Shown: positions 1-8,793, counted from the stretch's first letter. The stretch: DNA of 64,000 bases from Flammeovirga pectinis (GCF_003970675.1 NZ_CP034562.1:2914001-2978000), one strand, 5' to 3'. Notes: a model not told the origin generated them from the letters alone. A program made the numbers and translations.

Positions 1-1433
1 AAACAAAACCTTTATTATTAAGCTCTTCTGTTAAGATTAGAAATCAAATTATTAATAGTGGAGATACACTCCTTATAAGAGAATTTAATAATTGGGTAGA
101 TAAAAAAGAAGTACTTACGCTTGCCTATTCTATGAGTCTTGAGCAACAACTTGATGAAAACATCAATGTTAAAGCATTGGAAAGAGAAATAAATGTTCTC
201 GAGAAGCAACTAAGTGAACGTTCAAGTATTTTTGCTGATAACACTTCAAATGCTCCTTCTTGGAAGAATATTCAGAAAACATTAAAAGAGGGAGAAGCAG
301 CAGTAGAAATTGTTCGTTTTAGAAATTTCACGAATGTTTATACAGATTCTATTACATATGCAGCATTAATTATTACACCTAAAACTTCTTCTGCTCCTAT
401 CATTAAAGTTATTCCTAACGGAAATACTTTAGAAGATGAAAGTTTAGGTTTTTATAAATCTAATTTAATTTTTGGTTTCCCTGATGATGAATCATATACT
501 TCTTTTTGGAAACCAATACATGAAGTTGTCGGTGAAGGAACAACTGTATATTTATCTTCTGATGGAGTTTATAATCAAATAAATTTAGAGTCTATTCCTG
601 TTGATATTGATAAGGGCGATTATATTATTGATCATAACCATATTGTTTTAACAAGTACAACTTCAGATCTTTTAACTCCTGCAACCGAAGAGAATAAAAA
701 CATGAATATTTCTCTATTTGGTAACCCTGTATTTTATAAGGATTTATCTCCTGACCAATACAACACCTATACATCTAGAGCAATTACACAGCTTCCTGGT
801 ACTTATAAAGAGATTAAAGCATTAGATGAGTTACTAAGAACAGAAGACCATACTGTTGACCTTGTTTACTTAAATAAACAAGCTACAGAAACTGCAGTTA
901 AAGAATTAGAATCTCCAAGAGTATTTCATATTGCTACGCACGGTTTTTTCTTAGATGATATGGATGGAAATGGGACACAATCTTTATTCAAAAAACAAGA
1001 AACAATAAATCCATTACTTAGATCTGGGCTACTTTTAACGAATGCAGGTGATTTAATGGCTACAGATAATGTTTATGAATTTAATAAAGAAGAAGGTGTA
1101 CTAACTGCTTATGAAGCGATGAACCTTAACTTTGACAACACTGAATTAGTTGTTTTATCTGCTTGTGAAACGGGTAAAGGTGACAACAAAATTGGTGAAG
1201 GAGTTTATGGTTTACAAAGAGCTTTTCTTGTAGCAGGAGCTGATAATATTATCATGAGTTTGTTTGAAGTTTCTGATGAAGCAACACAGAAATTAATGAC
1301 CAACTTTTATCATTTATGGTTAAAAGAAGGACACAATAAGCGTCTTGCTTTTGAAATGGCAAAAAAAGAACTTAGAGAAGAATACCCTGAACCAAAATAT
1401 TGGGGAGCATTTATTATGCTTGGGAAAATCTAA
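1..1433 (+). CDS. CHAT-domain protein, C-terminal part (5' end outside window)
   Basis: The reading frame is open from base 3 to the stop at 1433, so the gene begins before the window and the ATG at 132 is only an internal methionine. About 476 residues are visible. The first 60 or so are helical and resemble the segment that normally links TPR repeats to a CHAT domain. The CHAT (caspase HetF-associated with TPR) peptidase fold follows, with the His of a THGFF motif (codon at 939-941) and the Cys of an SACETG motif (codon at 1164-1166), the expected catalytic dyad. In Bacteroidota such proteins usually carry many N-terminal TPRs; those would lie upstream and are inferred. Substrate and role are unknown. 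A strong hairpin terminator follows at 1454. Confidence 0.9.
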   Translation, partial: TKPLLLSSSVKIRNQIINSGDTLLIREFNNWVDKKEVLTLAYSMSLEQQLDENINVKALEREINVLEKQLSERSSIFADNTSNAPSWKNIQKTLKEGEAAVEIVRFRNFTNVYTDSITYAALIITPKTSSAPIIKVIPNGNTLEDESLGFYKSNLIFGFPDDESYTSFWKPIHEVVGEGTTVYLSSDGVYNQINLESIPVDIDKGDYIIDHNHIVLTSTTSDLLTPATEENKNMNISLFGNPVFYKDLSPDQYNTYTSRAITQLPGTYKEIKALDELLRTEDHTVDLVYLNKQATETAVKELESPRVFHIATHGFFLDDMDGNGTQSLFKKQETINPLLRSGLLLTNAGDLMATDNVYEFNKEEGVLTAYEAMNLNFDNTELVVLSACETGKGDNKIGEGVYGLQRAFLVAGADNIIMSLFEVSDEATQKLMTNFYHLWLKEGHNKRLAFEMAKKELREEYPEPKYWGAFIMLGKI

Positions 1434-1453
1434 AAATATATACTTCAAAAATG

Positions 1454-1490
1454 AAAGGGAATACATCTGAACGAGATGTATTCCCTTTTT
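1454..1490 (+). terminator. Rho-independent terminator of the CHAT gene
   Basis: A 12-bp perfect stem (GGGAATACATCT at 1457-1468, complement at 1474-1485) with a 5-nt loop, flanked by A and T runs ending in TTTTT at 1486-1490. It lies 20 nt after the stop codon. Confidence 0.9.
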
Positions 1491-1639
1491 CATTTCTTAT
1501 AAATTCATTTTTATATCACCAAACATTAAAAACGTGTTATAATTATCACGATGTTTTTAATTTTCGTTACTAAGTGGGAAATAAATTAAATATCTCTCAA
1601 AAAAACAGCTTAAAAATTTAAATTATAAAAAATAACCTC

Positions 1640-1647
1640 TAGTTTTG
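1640..1647 (+). promoter_or_regulatory. Possible -7 element upstream of the aminotransferase
   Basis: TAGTTTTG fits the Bacteroidota -7 consensus TAnnTTTG and lies 48 nt before the ATG at 1695. No good TTG is seen 19-21 bp upstream, so this is weak. Confidence 0.3.
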
Positions 1648-1694
1648 AACTATAAAAAAGATTTTAGAAAGCTTTAATTTCTTAACACAATACA

Positions 1695-2936
1695 ATGGCT
1701 TCACTAACAAAGAAAGAATTACAAAAGAAGTACGAAGAGTACAAAGCACAAGGTTTAGCTTTGGACATGACAAGAGGTAAACCAGGTGCAGAGCAACTTG
1801 ACCTATCATTACCTATGTTAGATTTAGTTACTTCTAAAGATTATAAAACTCTTGCAGGCGCTGACACTCGTAACTACGGTGGGTTAGACGGTATTCCTGA
1901 AATGAAAGAGATTTTCAAAGATTTCTTAGAAGTTTCTTCTACTGATGAAGTAATTGTTGGTGGTAACTCATCACTTACTTTGATGCATGATACACTTGCT
2001 AGAGCAATGTCACATGGTTTTCCTGAAAGCAAAAAGCCTTGGGGACAACAAGCTAAAGTGAAGTTCTTATGTCCTTCTCCTGGATATGACAGACACTTTT
2101 CTGTTTGTGAACATTTCGGAATTGAAATGGTTACAGTCCCTATGACGGATAAAGGTCCTGATATGGATGTTGTAGAGAAATTAGTTGCAGAAGATAAAAC
2201 TATTAAAGGTATTTGGGTAGTTCCTAAATATTCTAATCCTACAGGTATTACGTGTTCTAAGAAAACAGTAAAACGTCTTGCTAAGATGACTACTGCGGCT
2301 AAGGACTTCCGTATTATGTGGGATAATGCTTATACAGTTCATCATTTATCAAAAGAGCAAGATGAGTTAGAAAACATCCTTGAAGCTTGTAAAAAAGAAG
2401 GTAACGACGAAAGAGTATTAATTTACGGTTCGTTCTCTAAAATATCTTTTGCAGGTTCTGGTGTTGCTGGTATGGGTGCTTCTGCATCTAATATCAACTG
2501 GATGAAAGCTCATTTATCTATGTCTACTATTGGACCTGATAAGATCAACCAAGTAAGACACGCACGTTTCTTTAAAGATTTCAAAGGTGTTCAAAAACAC
2601 ATGAAGAAACATGCTGCTATTATTGCTCCTAAGTTTGATGCTGTAATAGAGATTTTAGAAAAAGAATTAGGCGGAAAGAAAATTGCTACTTGGACAGTTC
2701 CAAAAGGTGGTTATTTTATTAGCCTTGATGTTCCTAAAGGTACAGCTAAACAGGTGGTGAAATTAGCATCTGATGCAGGTGTTAAACTAACGGCTGCAGG
2801 TGCTACATTCCCTTATAAGAATGACCCTAAGGATGAAAATATTCGAATTGCCCCAACTTTACCTTCTATGGGTGAAATTAAGCTTGCAATGCGCGTTTTA
2901 GCAGTTTGTGTACAATTAGCTGCTGCTAAGAAATAG
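1695..2936 (+). CDS. Class-I PLP aminotransferase, aspartate-aminotransferase subgroup Ic type
   Basis: A 413-residue fold-type-I aminotransferase of the Asp_aminotransf family, whose characterised members act on aspartate or related amino acids. Visible landmarks are the N-terminal TRGKP segment, the CPSPGYDRHF stretch, the KYSNPTG motif, the DNAY motif that contacts PLP, and the SFSKISFAGSG motif with the Schiff-base lysine at K249. Length matches the family. It stands alone, with its own 260-nt upstream region and a bidirectional terminator behind it. Substrate range cannot be fixed from sequence; aspartate/2-oxoglutarate exchange is the best guess. Confidence 0.9.
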   Translation: MASLTKKELQKKYEEYKAQGLALDMTRGKPGAEQLDLSLPMLDLVTSKDYKTLAGADTRNYGGLDGIPEMKEIFKDFLEVSSTDEVIVGGNSSLTLMHDTLARAMSHGFPESKKPWGQQAKVKFLCPSPGYDRHFSVCEHFGIEMVTVPMTDKGPDMDVVEKLVAEDKTIKGIWVVPKYSNPTGITCSKKTVKRLAKMTTAAKDFRIMWDNAYTVHHLSKEQDELENILEACKKEGNDERVLIYGSFSKISFAGSGVAGMGASASNINWMKAHLSMSTIGPDKINQVRHARFFKDFKGVQKHMKKHAAIIAPKFDAVIEILEKELGGKKIATWTVPKGGYFISLDVPKGTAKQVVKLASDAGVKLTAAGATFPYKNDPKDENIRIAPTLPSMGEIKLAMRVLAVCVQLAAAKK

Positions 2937-2954
2937 GTAAACCTATATGCACAT

Positions 2955-2989
2955 AAAAAGGCTATCATTTTAAAAATGATAGCCTTTTT
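2955..2989. terminator. Bidirectional terminator
   Basis: A 16-bp perfect stem (2955-2970 with 2974-2989, core GGCTATCATTT) and a 3-nt loop, with A-run on one side and T-run on the other. It serves the aminotransferase (+) and the converging mdaB gene (-). Confidence 0.9.
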
Positions 2990-3020
2990 GTATATAAAGT
3001 AATTCCTTATCAACCTTAGC

Positions 3021-3605
3021 TTAAAGAAGCTCGTCTAATAAAGCTGTATAATTTTTAAAATCTTGTTCTATTTTAGGATCCTTCATAACATCATAAAAAT
3101 GATATGTACCTAACTTTTCTAACCCAATAAATGAGTTCATTTTATGAAAACCAAACATTGCTCCTTCATCAACACTTTTCTGATCAAAGAACTCGTTTTC
3201 TAGTGTAAATGCTTCTTCAGGAGCATTCCACGATGTTGTCAAAATATATTTTTTACCTTTCAACAAACCTCCTGTTCCATAGTGTAGTTTTGGTTCGACT
3301 CTATGTCTACCATCACTTACATATATTTTATTCTCACCATGAGTTAATATTTCATCTATATATTTTTTAAACCCAAAAGGAATAGAAAACCACCAAATTG
3401 GTGTATGATAAATAATTACATCAGCCCATACAAACTTTTCAACCTCTTCTTCAATAATGTAAGTATCATCTACATTCGTAAATTTCACTTCGAAGCCCTC
3501 TCTATTCTCTAAATAATTAACAGATAATTCAGTTATTGATTTATTTAAACTCCCTTGAGAGTGAAGGAATTTTTGAGCTCCATTGATTACTAAAATCTTT
3601 TTCAT
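3021..3605 (-). CDS. mdaB: MdaB-like NAD(P)H quinone oxidoreductase
   Basis: A 194-residue flavodoxin-fold oxidoreductase closely matching E. coli MdaB along its length: KKILVINGAQKF at the N-terminus, WADVIIYHTPIWW around the flavin site, GFKKYIDEILTHG, YVSDGRHR, TTSWNAPEEAF and FHKMNSFIG. MdaB uses NADPH to reduce quinones by two electrons and so limits redox cycling. An ATG at 3629 would add eight residues; the ATG at 3605 is preferred because E. coli MdaB starts right before the same beta strand. The gene diverges from a Crp/Fnr-family regulator at 3754, which may control it (inference). Confidence 0.9.
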   Translation of the reverse strand: MKKILVINGAQKFLHSQGSLNKSITELSVNYLENREGFEVKFTNVDDTYIIEEEVEKFVWADVIIYHTPIWWFSIPFGFKKYIDEILTHGENKIYVSDGRHRVEPKLHYGTGGLLKGKKYILTTSWNAPEEAFTLENEFFDQKSVDEGAMFGFHKMNSFIGLEKLGTYHFYDVMKDPKIEQDFKNYTALLDELL

Positions 3606-3753
3606 TTTCTGTGAGATAAGTTTTAACATATTATTAGTTTTACGCTTTATTTTTCACAGTTGTTGTTATCAATAGGATTTATTAAACTTCTTATTTAAGA
3701 TTAATAAAAAATAAATTAACTTAGTTAGAAGTTTTACAATAATCTATTATAAA

Positions 3754-4338
3754 ATGGCCAAAGATCTATTTGATTTTGATGTTTTCAAAAATCTTAGTGT
3801 TTCTGTACAAGAAGCAGAATTATTGCGTAATGTATTTAAAGAAAAAAAAATAAAAAAGGGTGAAATTTTACTTCTTAATGGACAAGATGTAGATACTATC
3901 TTTTATGTAATTGATGGCTGCTTAAGAACTTATTTTATTGACGAAAAAGGAAAAGAACATACTATACAATTTGCTGTTCATGACTGGTGGATAAGTGATA
4001 TGATTGCCTATTTTTCTCAAACTAAAGCAATTCTTAATATTGAAAGCTTAGAAGATACATCAATATTTATAGTACATAGAGCAGACCTAGAAAAATTATG
4101 TTTTCAGGTACCTATATTCAATAAATTATACAGATCTAAGTTAGAAGGTTCAATCATTGGATACCAGAAAAGGATTTTAGGTAATCTATCTCAAAATGCT
4201 ACAGAAAGGTATGAAACTTTTATTAATCAGTATCCAACAATAGAAAACTCTGTTAAAAACTATCATTTAGCTTCTTACTTAGGTATTACAACAGAAAGCC
4301 TAAGTAGAATAAGAAAAGAAATGTCAAAAAGATCCTAA
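3754..4338 (+). CDS. Crp/Fnr-family transcriptional regulator
   Basis: 194 residues: an N-terminal cyclic-nucleotide-binding-like beta roll (about residues 25-115, including KKGEILLLNGQDVDTIFYVIDGCLRTYF) and a C-terminal helix-turn-helix (YHLASYLGITTESLSRIRKEM). This short form is common in Bacteroidota, where the cNMP-contacting arginine is often absent, and no typical phosphate-cassette RxAL motif is visible here, so the effector is unlikely to be cAMP. No Fe-S cysteine pattern is seen. It is transcribed away from mdaB across a 148-nt AT-rich spacer, which suggests it regulates that gene, though no operator is recognised. Confidence 0.88.
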   Translation: MAKDLFDFDVFKNLSVSVQEAELLRNVFKEKKIKKGEILLLNGQDVDTIFYVIDGCLRTYFIDEKGKEHTIQFAVHDWWISDMIAYFSQTKAILNIESLEDTSIFIVHRADLEKLCFQVPIFNKLYRSKLEGSIIGYQKRILGNLSQNATERYETFINQYPTIENSVKNYHLASYLGITTESLSRIRKEMSKRS

Positions 4339-4448
4339 TTTTCTCTTAAATCACCTTTATTAGCAAACAATGTATTCATTTTTGATTGACATCAACCTAC
4401 TTTTGTCTTTCCAAAAATTAATTTACATTTATGTTATTTATGTTATTT

Positions 4449-4841
4449 ATGTCAGAAAGAGAAACAAAGCTATATTTTAATGTAGCAGGTTTAATTACAG
4501 TTATTAGTGGTTTATTAACGATTCTATCCCCAACAAGTGATACTATTTTTCCATTCGGATTAGACACCGCAATTCTACCAGCAACTAACATTTATTCTAG
4601 TTACTGGTCTTATATAGTATGCTTGATTGGATTTTTAATGATTGTTGCTTCGAAAGTACCCGCTTTAAGAGTTCCCGTAGCAATCTATTCTACAATAGAA
4701 AAATTATATTTTATAGGCATGATACTCCTGATTATGCATCAGTCTGAGTTTCTTGGAACCACCTATAAATATTCACTCATAATTTATTCTATAATTTGCT
4801 TGTATGGCTCCTTTTATTTAGGACAATACAATAGAAATTAA
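4449..4841 (+). CDS. Small four-helix membrane protein, unknown function
   Basis: About 130 residues with four hydrophobic segments (roughly 12-30, 50-67, 77-98 and 107-125) and short loops, which predicts an inner-membrane protein. I do not recognise the family. Three in-frame ATGs (4431, 4440, 4449) sit in a direct repeat of ATGTTATTT; the last, before SERETKL, gives a typical charged N-terminus and was chosen, but 4431 cannot be excluded. It follows the Crp-type gene in the same direction after about 110 nt, and shares a bidirectional terminator with the FMN reductase gene that converges on it. Confidence 0.75.
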   Translation: MSERETKLYFNVAGLITVISGLLTILSPTSDTIFPFGLDTAILPATNIYSSYWSYIVCLIGFLMIVASKVPALRVPVAIYSTIEKLYFIGMILLIMHQSEFLGTTYKYSLIIYSIICLYGSFYLGQYNRN

Positions 4842-4849
4842 AACATAAA

Positions 4850-4885
4850 AAAGGCTTCATAATTTAATATTATGAAGCCTAATTT
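4850..4885. terminator. Bidirectional terminator
   Basis: An 11-bp perfect stem (AGGCTTCATAA at 4852-4862, complement 4870-4880), 7-nt loop, A-run before and AATTTTT after. It serves both converging genes. Confidence 0.88.
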
Positions 4886-5437
4886 TTATACCGATTCTGA
4901 TACGAGAATAGCCTCTTTAAACTTCTTAAATTCAGATTGAAATTGTTCATTTAAAGCACCTTCTTTAATACCTTCTTCGACAGTGAAATTATTATGATAC
5001 GATGGCAATGAGAAACTGCCTTTAACATCAGCTGCTGCGTAAGGTAGAGATGATGTAGCAATATTTAAAACACTTTTCGCACCTCCAGGTCCAGGAGAAG
5101 AAGCTAAAACAAATACAGGTTTGTTTTGATACACTTCTCTTGTTGATCTAGAAACCCAATCAAATATATTTTTATAAGCTACTGTATAATTTCCGTTATG
5201 CTCTGCAAAAGAAATAATTATTGCATCTGCTTTTGCTATCTCTGCTTTAAAAACTTCTACTTCTTTAGGAATACCTGATGCACCTTCTTTATCAATGCTA
5301 TATATTGGCATTTCATAATCGTTCAAATCTAAGGTAGATACATTTACATTTTCTAATTGATTACCTGCCCAAAGAGCTAATTGCTTATTTATTGATTCTT
5401 TTGAATTTGTTGCTCCAAATACTAATACATTTTTCAT
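4886..5437 (-). CDS. NADPH-dependent FMN reductase family protein
   Basis: 183 residues of the flavodoxin-like FMN-reductase family. Motifs are the N-terminal strand VLVFGATNSKESINKQLA (phosphate loop), the SFAEHNGNYTVAYKNIFDW segment that corresponds to the PEYN...LKNAIDW signature of the family, and SSPGPGGAKS. Such enzymes use NAD(P)H to reduce free FMN, quinones or azo compounds. It is the second gene of an operon; its ATG lies 2 nt after the stop of the MarR gene, so the pair is surely co-transcribed. By analogy with similar pairs, MarR may repress both until an electrophile or quinone is sensed (inference). Confidence 0.88.
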   Translation of the reverse strand: MKNVLVFGATNSKESINKQLALWAGNQLENVNVSTLDLNDYEMPIYSIDKEGASGIPKEVEVFKAEIAKADAIIISFAEHNGNYTVAYKNIFDWVSRSTREVYQNKPVFVLASSPGPGGAKSVLNIATSSLPYAAADVKGSFSLPSYHNNFTVEEGIKEGALNEQFQSEFKKFKEAILVSESV

Positions 5438-5439
5438 AG

Positions 5440-5865
5440 TTACTCTCCTTTTAATTTAATAATTAATTTTGCTAAAGTTTCTGCTTCAGTTTCCGTCAGA
5501 TTATTCTGTAGAGGTTCGTGAAGTTTTTCAACTTTTTTATCTAATTCTTTTAAAGTTTCTAACCCATTTGAAGTGATGGTTATATCCATTTTTCTTCTAT
5601 TGGTTGGGCACTCTACTCTATTTACAAGTCCTTTTTCTAATAATTTATCCACAATACGTGTTATATTACTAGATCTCTGAACCATTTTTTCTAAAATTTC
5701 AAATACTGTAATAGGGTTCCCATGCTGCCCCCTTAATATTCTTAATACATTAAATTGTGGTTCTGTAATTCCAAAACCTTTTAATTCACTACCCACACGA
5801 TCAGTAATCCAGTGCCCTGTGGTAATAATTTGATATACCGCCTTTATATAATTTGAGTTTTTCAT
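5440..5865 (-). CDS. MarR-family transcriptional regulator
   Basis: 141 residues with the winged helix-turn-helix of MarR: TEPQFNVLRILRGQHGNPITVFEILEKM, then RSSNITRIVDKLLEKGLVNR as recognition helix region and CPTNRRKMDITIT as wing. There is no cysteine before the DNA-binding domain, so an OhrR-type peroxide switch is unlikely; one Cys sits in the wing (VECPTNRR). First gene of an operon with the FMN reductase. Two palindromes just upstream (5871-5896) are candidate autoregulatory operators. Confidence 0.9.
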   Translation of the reverse strand: MKNSNYIKAVYQIITTGHWITDRVGSELKGFGITEPQFNVLRILRGQHGNPITVFEILEKMVQRSSNITRIVDKLLEKGLVNRVECPTNRRKMDITITSNGLETLKELDKKVEKLHEPLQNNLTETEAETLAKLIIKLKGE

Positions 5866-5870
5866 TTTAT

Positions 5871-5896
5871 TTGTTTAAACAATCAATGTATATACA
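5871..5896 (-). promoter_or_regulatory. Two palindromes upstream of marR, candidate operators
   Basis: TTGTTTAAACAA (5871-5882, perfect 12-bp palindrome) and TGTATATACA (5887-5896, perfect 10-bp palindrome) lie 6 and 22 nt before the marR start. MarR proteins bind palindromes of this size and usually repress their own operon. Assignment is by position and symmetry only. Confidence 0.45.
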
Positions 5897-5934
5897 ATAG
5901 TAGTAATGTTTTTGTTATTATACAACTAATCAAT

Positions 5935-5965
5935 AAAAAAAACCTATCCATTTCTGAATAGGTTT
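5935..5965 (-). terminator. Terminator of the 546-residue membrane protein gene
   Basis: An 8-bp stem (AAACCTAT at 5940-5947 with 5958-5965), 10-nt loop, and on the minus strand a run of eight T. It lies 25 nt past the stop codon. Confidence 0.75.
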
Positions 5966-5989
5966 CTTCATAAATCAGTTATTATGCTT

Positions 5990-7630
5990 CTAGTTTTGAA
6001 TTTTTTTATCTGTTTTTTTAAGTCGAATATTAAGATTATCAAAGCTAACAATATCTACTAACTCATTTGCTCCATCATCATATTTGATGTTTACACTATC
6101 TCCTACTTGAGTAATTGGTAGTTCACTAGAAATTAAAGATGACCCAATAAATATTTTAGAATCTAGGTCATCAATCATTATATAGTAATTTGTACTTCCA
6201 TTTGTTATATCTTTCTTAATTCTAGAAATAGTAGAACTAATTATATAAGTGTTTACATAACTATTGGGAATGACAGAATTCCCTCTACTATTAATACTAT
6301 TCTTATAGGCTCTTAAAGCTTCTTTAATATTATTACCTACGCCTACAATTGTGTAATCTTCTACAGATACCATGGCAATCATTTTTATTAAACCTGCATT
6401 ATCTTTTAGAGACATCACATAAGTAGGAATACCATTAATATTATATGTTATTGGAAAAGAAGCATAATACCCTTTTTCTTGTACTTTACCCATTGCAGAT
6501 TGTCTAGCAGCTTGTTCTGTAGCACCCACCTGTTTGTACCATATTGTTTCTTTTGTTCTTGTATCTACCAATACAAAACCAACTGTACCTTCATCATTAC
6601 CTACAGATGTTAACCCTGTATACCAATATGCTCTATCGTTAGATCCATAAACTAAAGACATTCCTCTCGTGGTGGTTAATTTCCTCTCATTAGAGAAATT
6701 GAAATAGCCCAAAACATACTCTCCCCAATCATTCAACTGACTAACAATAAAGTCTTCAGGCTGAATTCTATCAATCCACTGAGGTGTATCTTCTATCGCA
6801 TATTCCGTAATGTCTCCATTTTCTACATCTACTGTTAAAATTCCTACAGCATTATCTCCAGAAAATCCAACTTCTTTATTGTATAAAGTAATAATCCAAT
6901 ATGGCTTTCCATTGTCATCAATTTCGAAAGAATAATCCGTAAAGCCTTTTGTCATGTATCCATTAAAGTAAATATGACGCTCTAGATCTGACATAAAGAA
7001 AGCTGCAGATTGATACTTAATTTTTACAGGTTTACCTTCTACTTCTTGTACTAATGTAACGTCTCTCTCGTTAGTTGCAGAAACCATAACATAACCGGGA
7101 GTTCCTTCTTTGTTATTATTCCACTTAAAAAAGCCAGAATGCATTAATGGTGCAACCCAATATAATTTACCTTTAACTTTTTGAATGCTGAACTGCCCTA
7201 AATGTGCCTGACTACCTAATGATGGAATAGAGCCTAGTACTTTATCTCCTAAACGATCTGCCATATCATTATCTACAATTCGAATTTCTTCTGTAGAAAT
7301 TGGAGCAACGTGATTTGTAAAGTTTTCTCCTTTTTTAACCTCACCAATTAGGTTCCTATAGTCTTCGCTTCTAAATAATGCCCACGAAGTAAAGAAAGGT
7401 AGTACAATAGAATACAAAAGTGACAAGACCATTACACCTACTGCTACATTTCTAATAACTGAAGGCTTCTCTTTTACTCTTGTTGTTTCTAAGAAAACAA
7501 AAACTCCAGAAACAAAAAATAAAAGCATAGCCCAAGCAGTAAAACCGTAAGCTATTGTTGGCAAAATAAAGTAAGAAGAAATTGCAAGGAGTAGTAAAAA
7601 AAAGAAGAGATAGAATATACTGTGTTTCAT
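5990..7630 (-). CDS. Membrane-anchored repeat protein of unknown function
   Basis: 546 residues. The N-terminus has three hydrophobic helices (about 5-27, 31-48 and 62-83), and the rest is predicted to lie outside the cytoplasmic membrane. I see four imperfect copies of a unit with the form (G)xxYWxxxL followed 12-20 residues later by a GxVxVD-like strand: YW at 157-158, 244-245 and 335-336, and a more diverged copy at 404. A fifth weak copy may start near 480. The pattern resembles a PepSY-like beta-alpha repeat, but this is only suggestive. No catalytic motif is visible. It is followed by its own terminator, with a DUF1697 gene 50 nt upstream on the same strand. Confidence 0.75.
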   Translation of the reverse strand: MKHSIFYLFFFLLLLAISSYFILPTIAYGFTAWAMLLFFVSGVFVFLETTRVKEKPSVIRNVAVGVMVLSLLYSIVLPFFTSWALFRSEDYRNLIGEVKKGENFTNHVAPISTEEIRIVDNDMADRLGDKVLGSIPSLGSQAHLGQFSIQKVKGKLYWVAPLMHSGFFKWNNNKEGTPGYVMVSATNERDVTLVQEVEGKPVKIKYQSAAFFMSDLERHIYFNGYMTKGFTDYSFEIDDNGKPYWIITLYNKEVGFSGDNAVGILTVDVENGDITEYAIEDTPQWIDRIQPEDFIVSQLNDWGEYVLGYFNFSNERKLTTTRGMSLVYGSNDRAYWYTGLTSVGNDEGTVGFVLVDTRTKETIWYKQVGATEQAARQSAMGKVQEKGYYASFPITYNINGIPTYVMSLKDNAGLIKMIAMVSVEDYTIVGVGNNIKEALRAYKNSINSRGNSVIPNSYVNTYIISSTISRIKKDITNGSTNYYIMIDDLDSKIFIGSSLISSELPITQVGDSVNIKYDDGANELVDIVSFDNLNIRLKKTDKKIQN

Positions 7631-7680
7631 TATAATTGTAATTTAGTTAGTAACATTATTTTTGGGTAATTGAAGAAATA

Positions 7681-8229
7681 CTAATCGATTTTATCTTCAA
7701 TTAATTGTTGAATTTTCAAAACGGTTTTCCAGTTTCTTGTTGTTGCTATTACCTTCAATTTCTTTTCAAACAATTGATTTGTAAGCTTAGATTGACTGTA
7801 TTTACCTTTACATTTTATAAATACTTTTCGTCCGATTACTTCAAAATGATCTCCATTAAACTCTTTCTCTTTTAGATCTGTAATTAAATCCTCGTCGGGT
7901 GCAGAACGGAGAACAGTTAAATGTAATTGACTAATATCGGTTTCATCTTTATAAAATGGATTTTCTTTAATAGCAATTTTCACTTCCGGAACAGAAATAA
8001 CTATTGCAGGAACGTTAAATCCAAAACGTGCTAGTATTTCTTTTTCTATCAAATTTTCTACTTGAATAGCGTCTTGTAATTCTGCTGTAGAAAATAAAAT
8101 ATTACCACTTTGAATATATGTAATGATATTTTGAAAACCATTTACTTCAAAAAGCTCTTTAAGATCTTTCATTAGTATTTTCCGTTTACCACCTACATTT
8201 ATTCCTCTTAAAATTGCCAGAAAATTCAT
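7681..8229 (-). CDS. DUF1697 domain protein
   Basis: 182 residues. The start AILRGINVGGKRKILM and the segment YIQSGNILF are diagnostic of DUF1697, a widespread bacterial family with a known fold but no settled biochemical role. The domain fills the whole protein. It sits between the cold-shock-domain gene's terminator (8272-8312) and the membrane repeat protein; the 50-nt gap to the latter has no terminator, so read-through is possible. Confidence 0.9.
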   Translation of the reverse strand: MNFLAILRGINVGGKRKILMKDLKELFEVNGFQNIITYIQSGNILFSTAELQDAIQVENLIEKEILARFGFNVPAIVISVPEVKIAIKENPFYKDETDISQLHLTVLRSAPDEDLITDLKEKEFNGDHFEVIGRKVFIKCKGKYSQSKLTNQLFEKKLKVIATTRNWKTVLKIQQLIEDKID

Positions 8230-8271
8230 AAAGTCTGAGTTGTATAGTTGAATGCTTCACGAATATAAAGC

Positions 8272-8312
8272 AAAAAACCTCTACCTCAATAAAAAGTATT
8301 GAAGTAGAGGTT
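8272..8312 (-). terminator. Terminator of the cold-shock-domain gene
   Basis: A 16-bp stem with one G-U pair (8276-8291 with 8297-8312) and a 5-nt loop, followed on the minus strand by a T-run. It lies 32 nt beyond the stop. Confidence 0.88.
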
Positions 8313-8343
8313 ATATAATTAAGAAAGTATATGTGCTGTGAAA

Positions 8344-8793
8344 TTATTTTCTGTTCACATTTACACAGTTCATACCTTTCATTCCTTTTTCTAACTCAAA
8401 AGTTACTTTATCACCTTCTTCTATTTGGTCTACTAAACCGTTCACGTGAACAAAGAATTTCTCTTGTGTATCAAGATCTTTGATAAAACCGAAACCTTTT
8501 TGATCATTGAAAAATTCAACGCGTCCTCTGTGGACTGGATCAATTTCGATATCCTCCATTTTAGGAGTAGCAATTTCAATAGTAGAAGCATCGATCTCTT
8601 CTCTTTCTAAATCTGGATCTGGAGGAGTATCAGTAATGTTACCCAATTCATCCACATATGCCATCATGCTATCTAAACCACCACCAGGAGAGTTTTCTTT
8701 GCGCTCCTCTTTACGTTTAGCTTTTTCCTCTTTTTTCTTCTGACGTTTTTTTTCTTTTTCTTTTTTGTTGAAGGACTGTTGTGATCTTGCCAT
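8344..8793 (-). CDS. Cold-shock-domain protein with basic N-terminal extension
   Basis: 149 residues in two parts. Residues 1-35 are almost all Lys, Arg, Glu and Gln, a disordered nucleic-acid-binding type of tail. Residues about 87-149 are a cold-shock domain: GRVEFFNDQKGFGFIKD contains RNP1 (KGFGFI) and EKFFVHVNGL covers RNP2 (FFVHV). The domain binds single-stranded RNA or DNA, and such proteins act as RNA chaperones or in ribosome-linked roles. The extended form is common in Bacteroidota and differs from the 65-70-residue CspA type. The mRNA leader appears to hold two hairpins (see 8838-8908), fitting a cold-responsive or self-regulated mRNA. Confidence 0.9.
   Translation of the reverse strand: MARSQQSFNKKEKEKKRQKKKEEKAKRKEERKENSPGGGLDSMMAYVDELGNITDTPPDPDLEREEIDASTIEIATPKMEDIEIDPVHRGRVEFFNDQKGFGFIKDLDTQEKFFVHVNGLVDQIEEGDKVTFELEKGMKGMNCVNVNRK

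Noticed and set aside
1-1433. TPR-CHAT effector of a CRISPR (Craspase) system
   Set aside because: Only the C-terminal CHAT part is seen, and no gRAMP/Cas7-11 gene or repeat array is in the window; standalone CHAT proteins are common in Bacteroidota.
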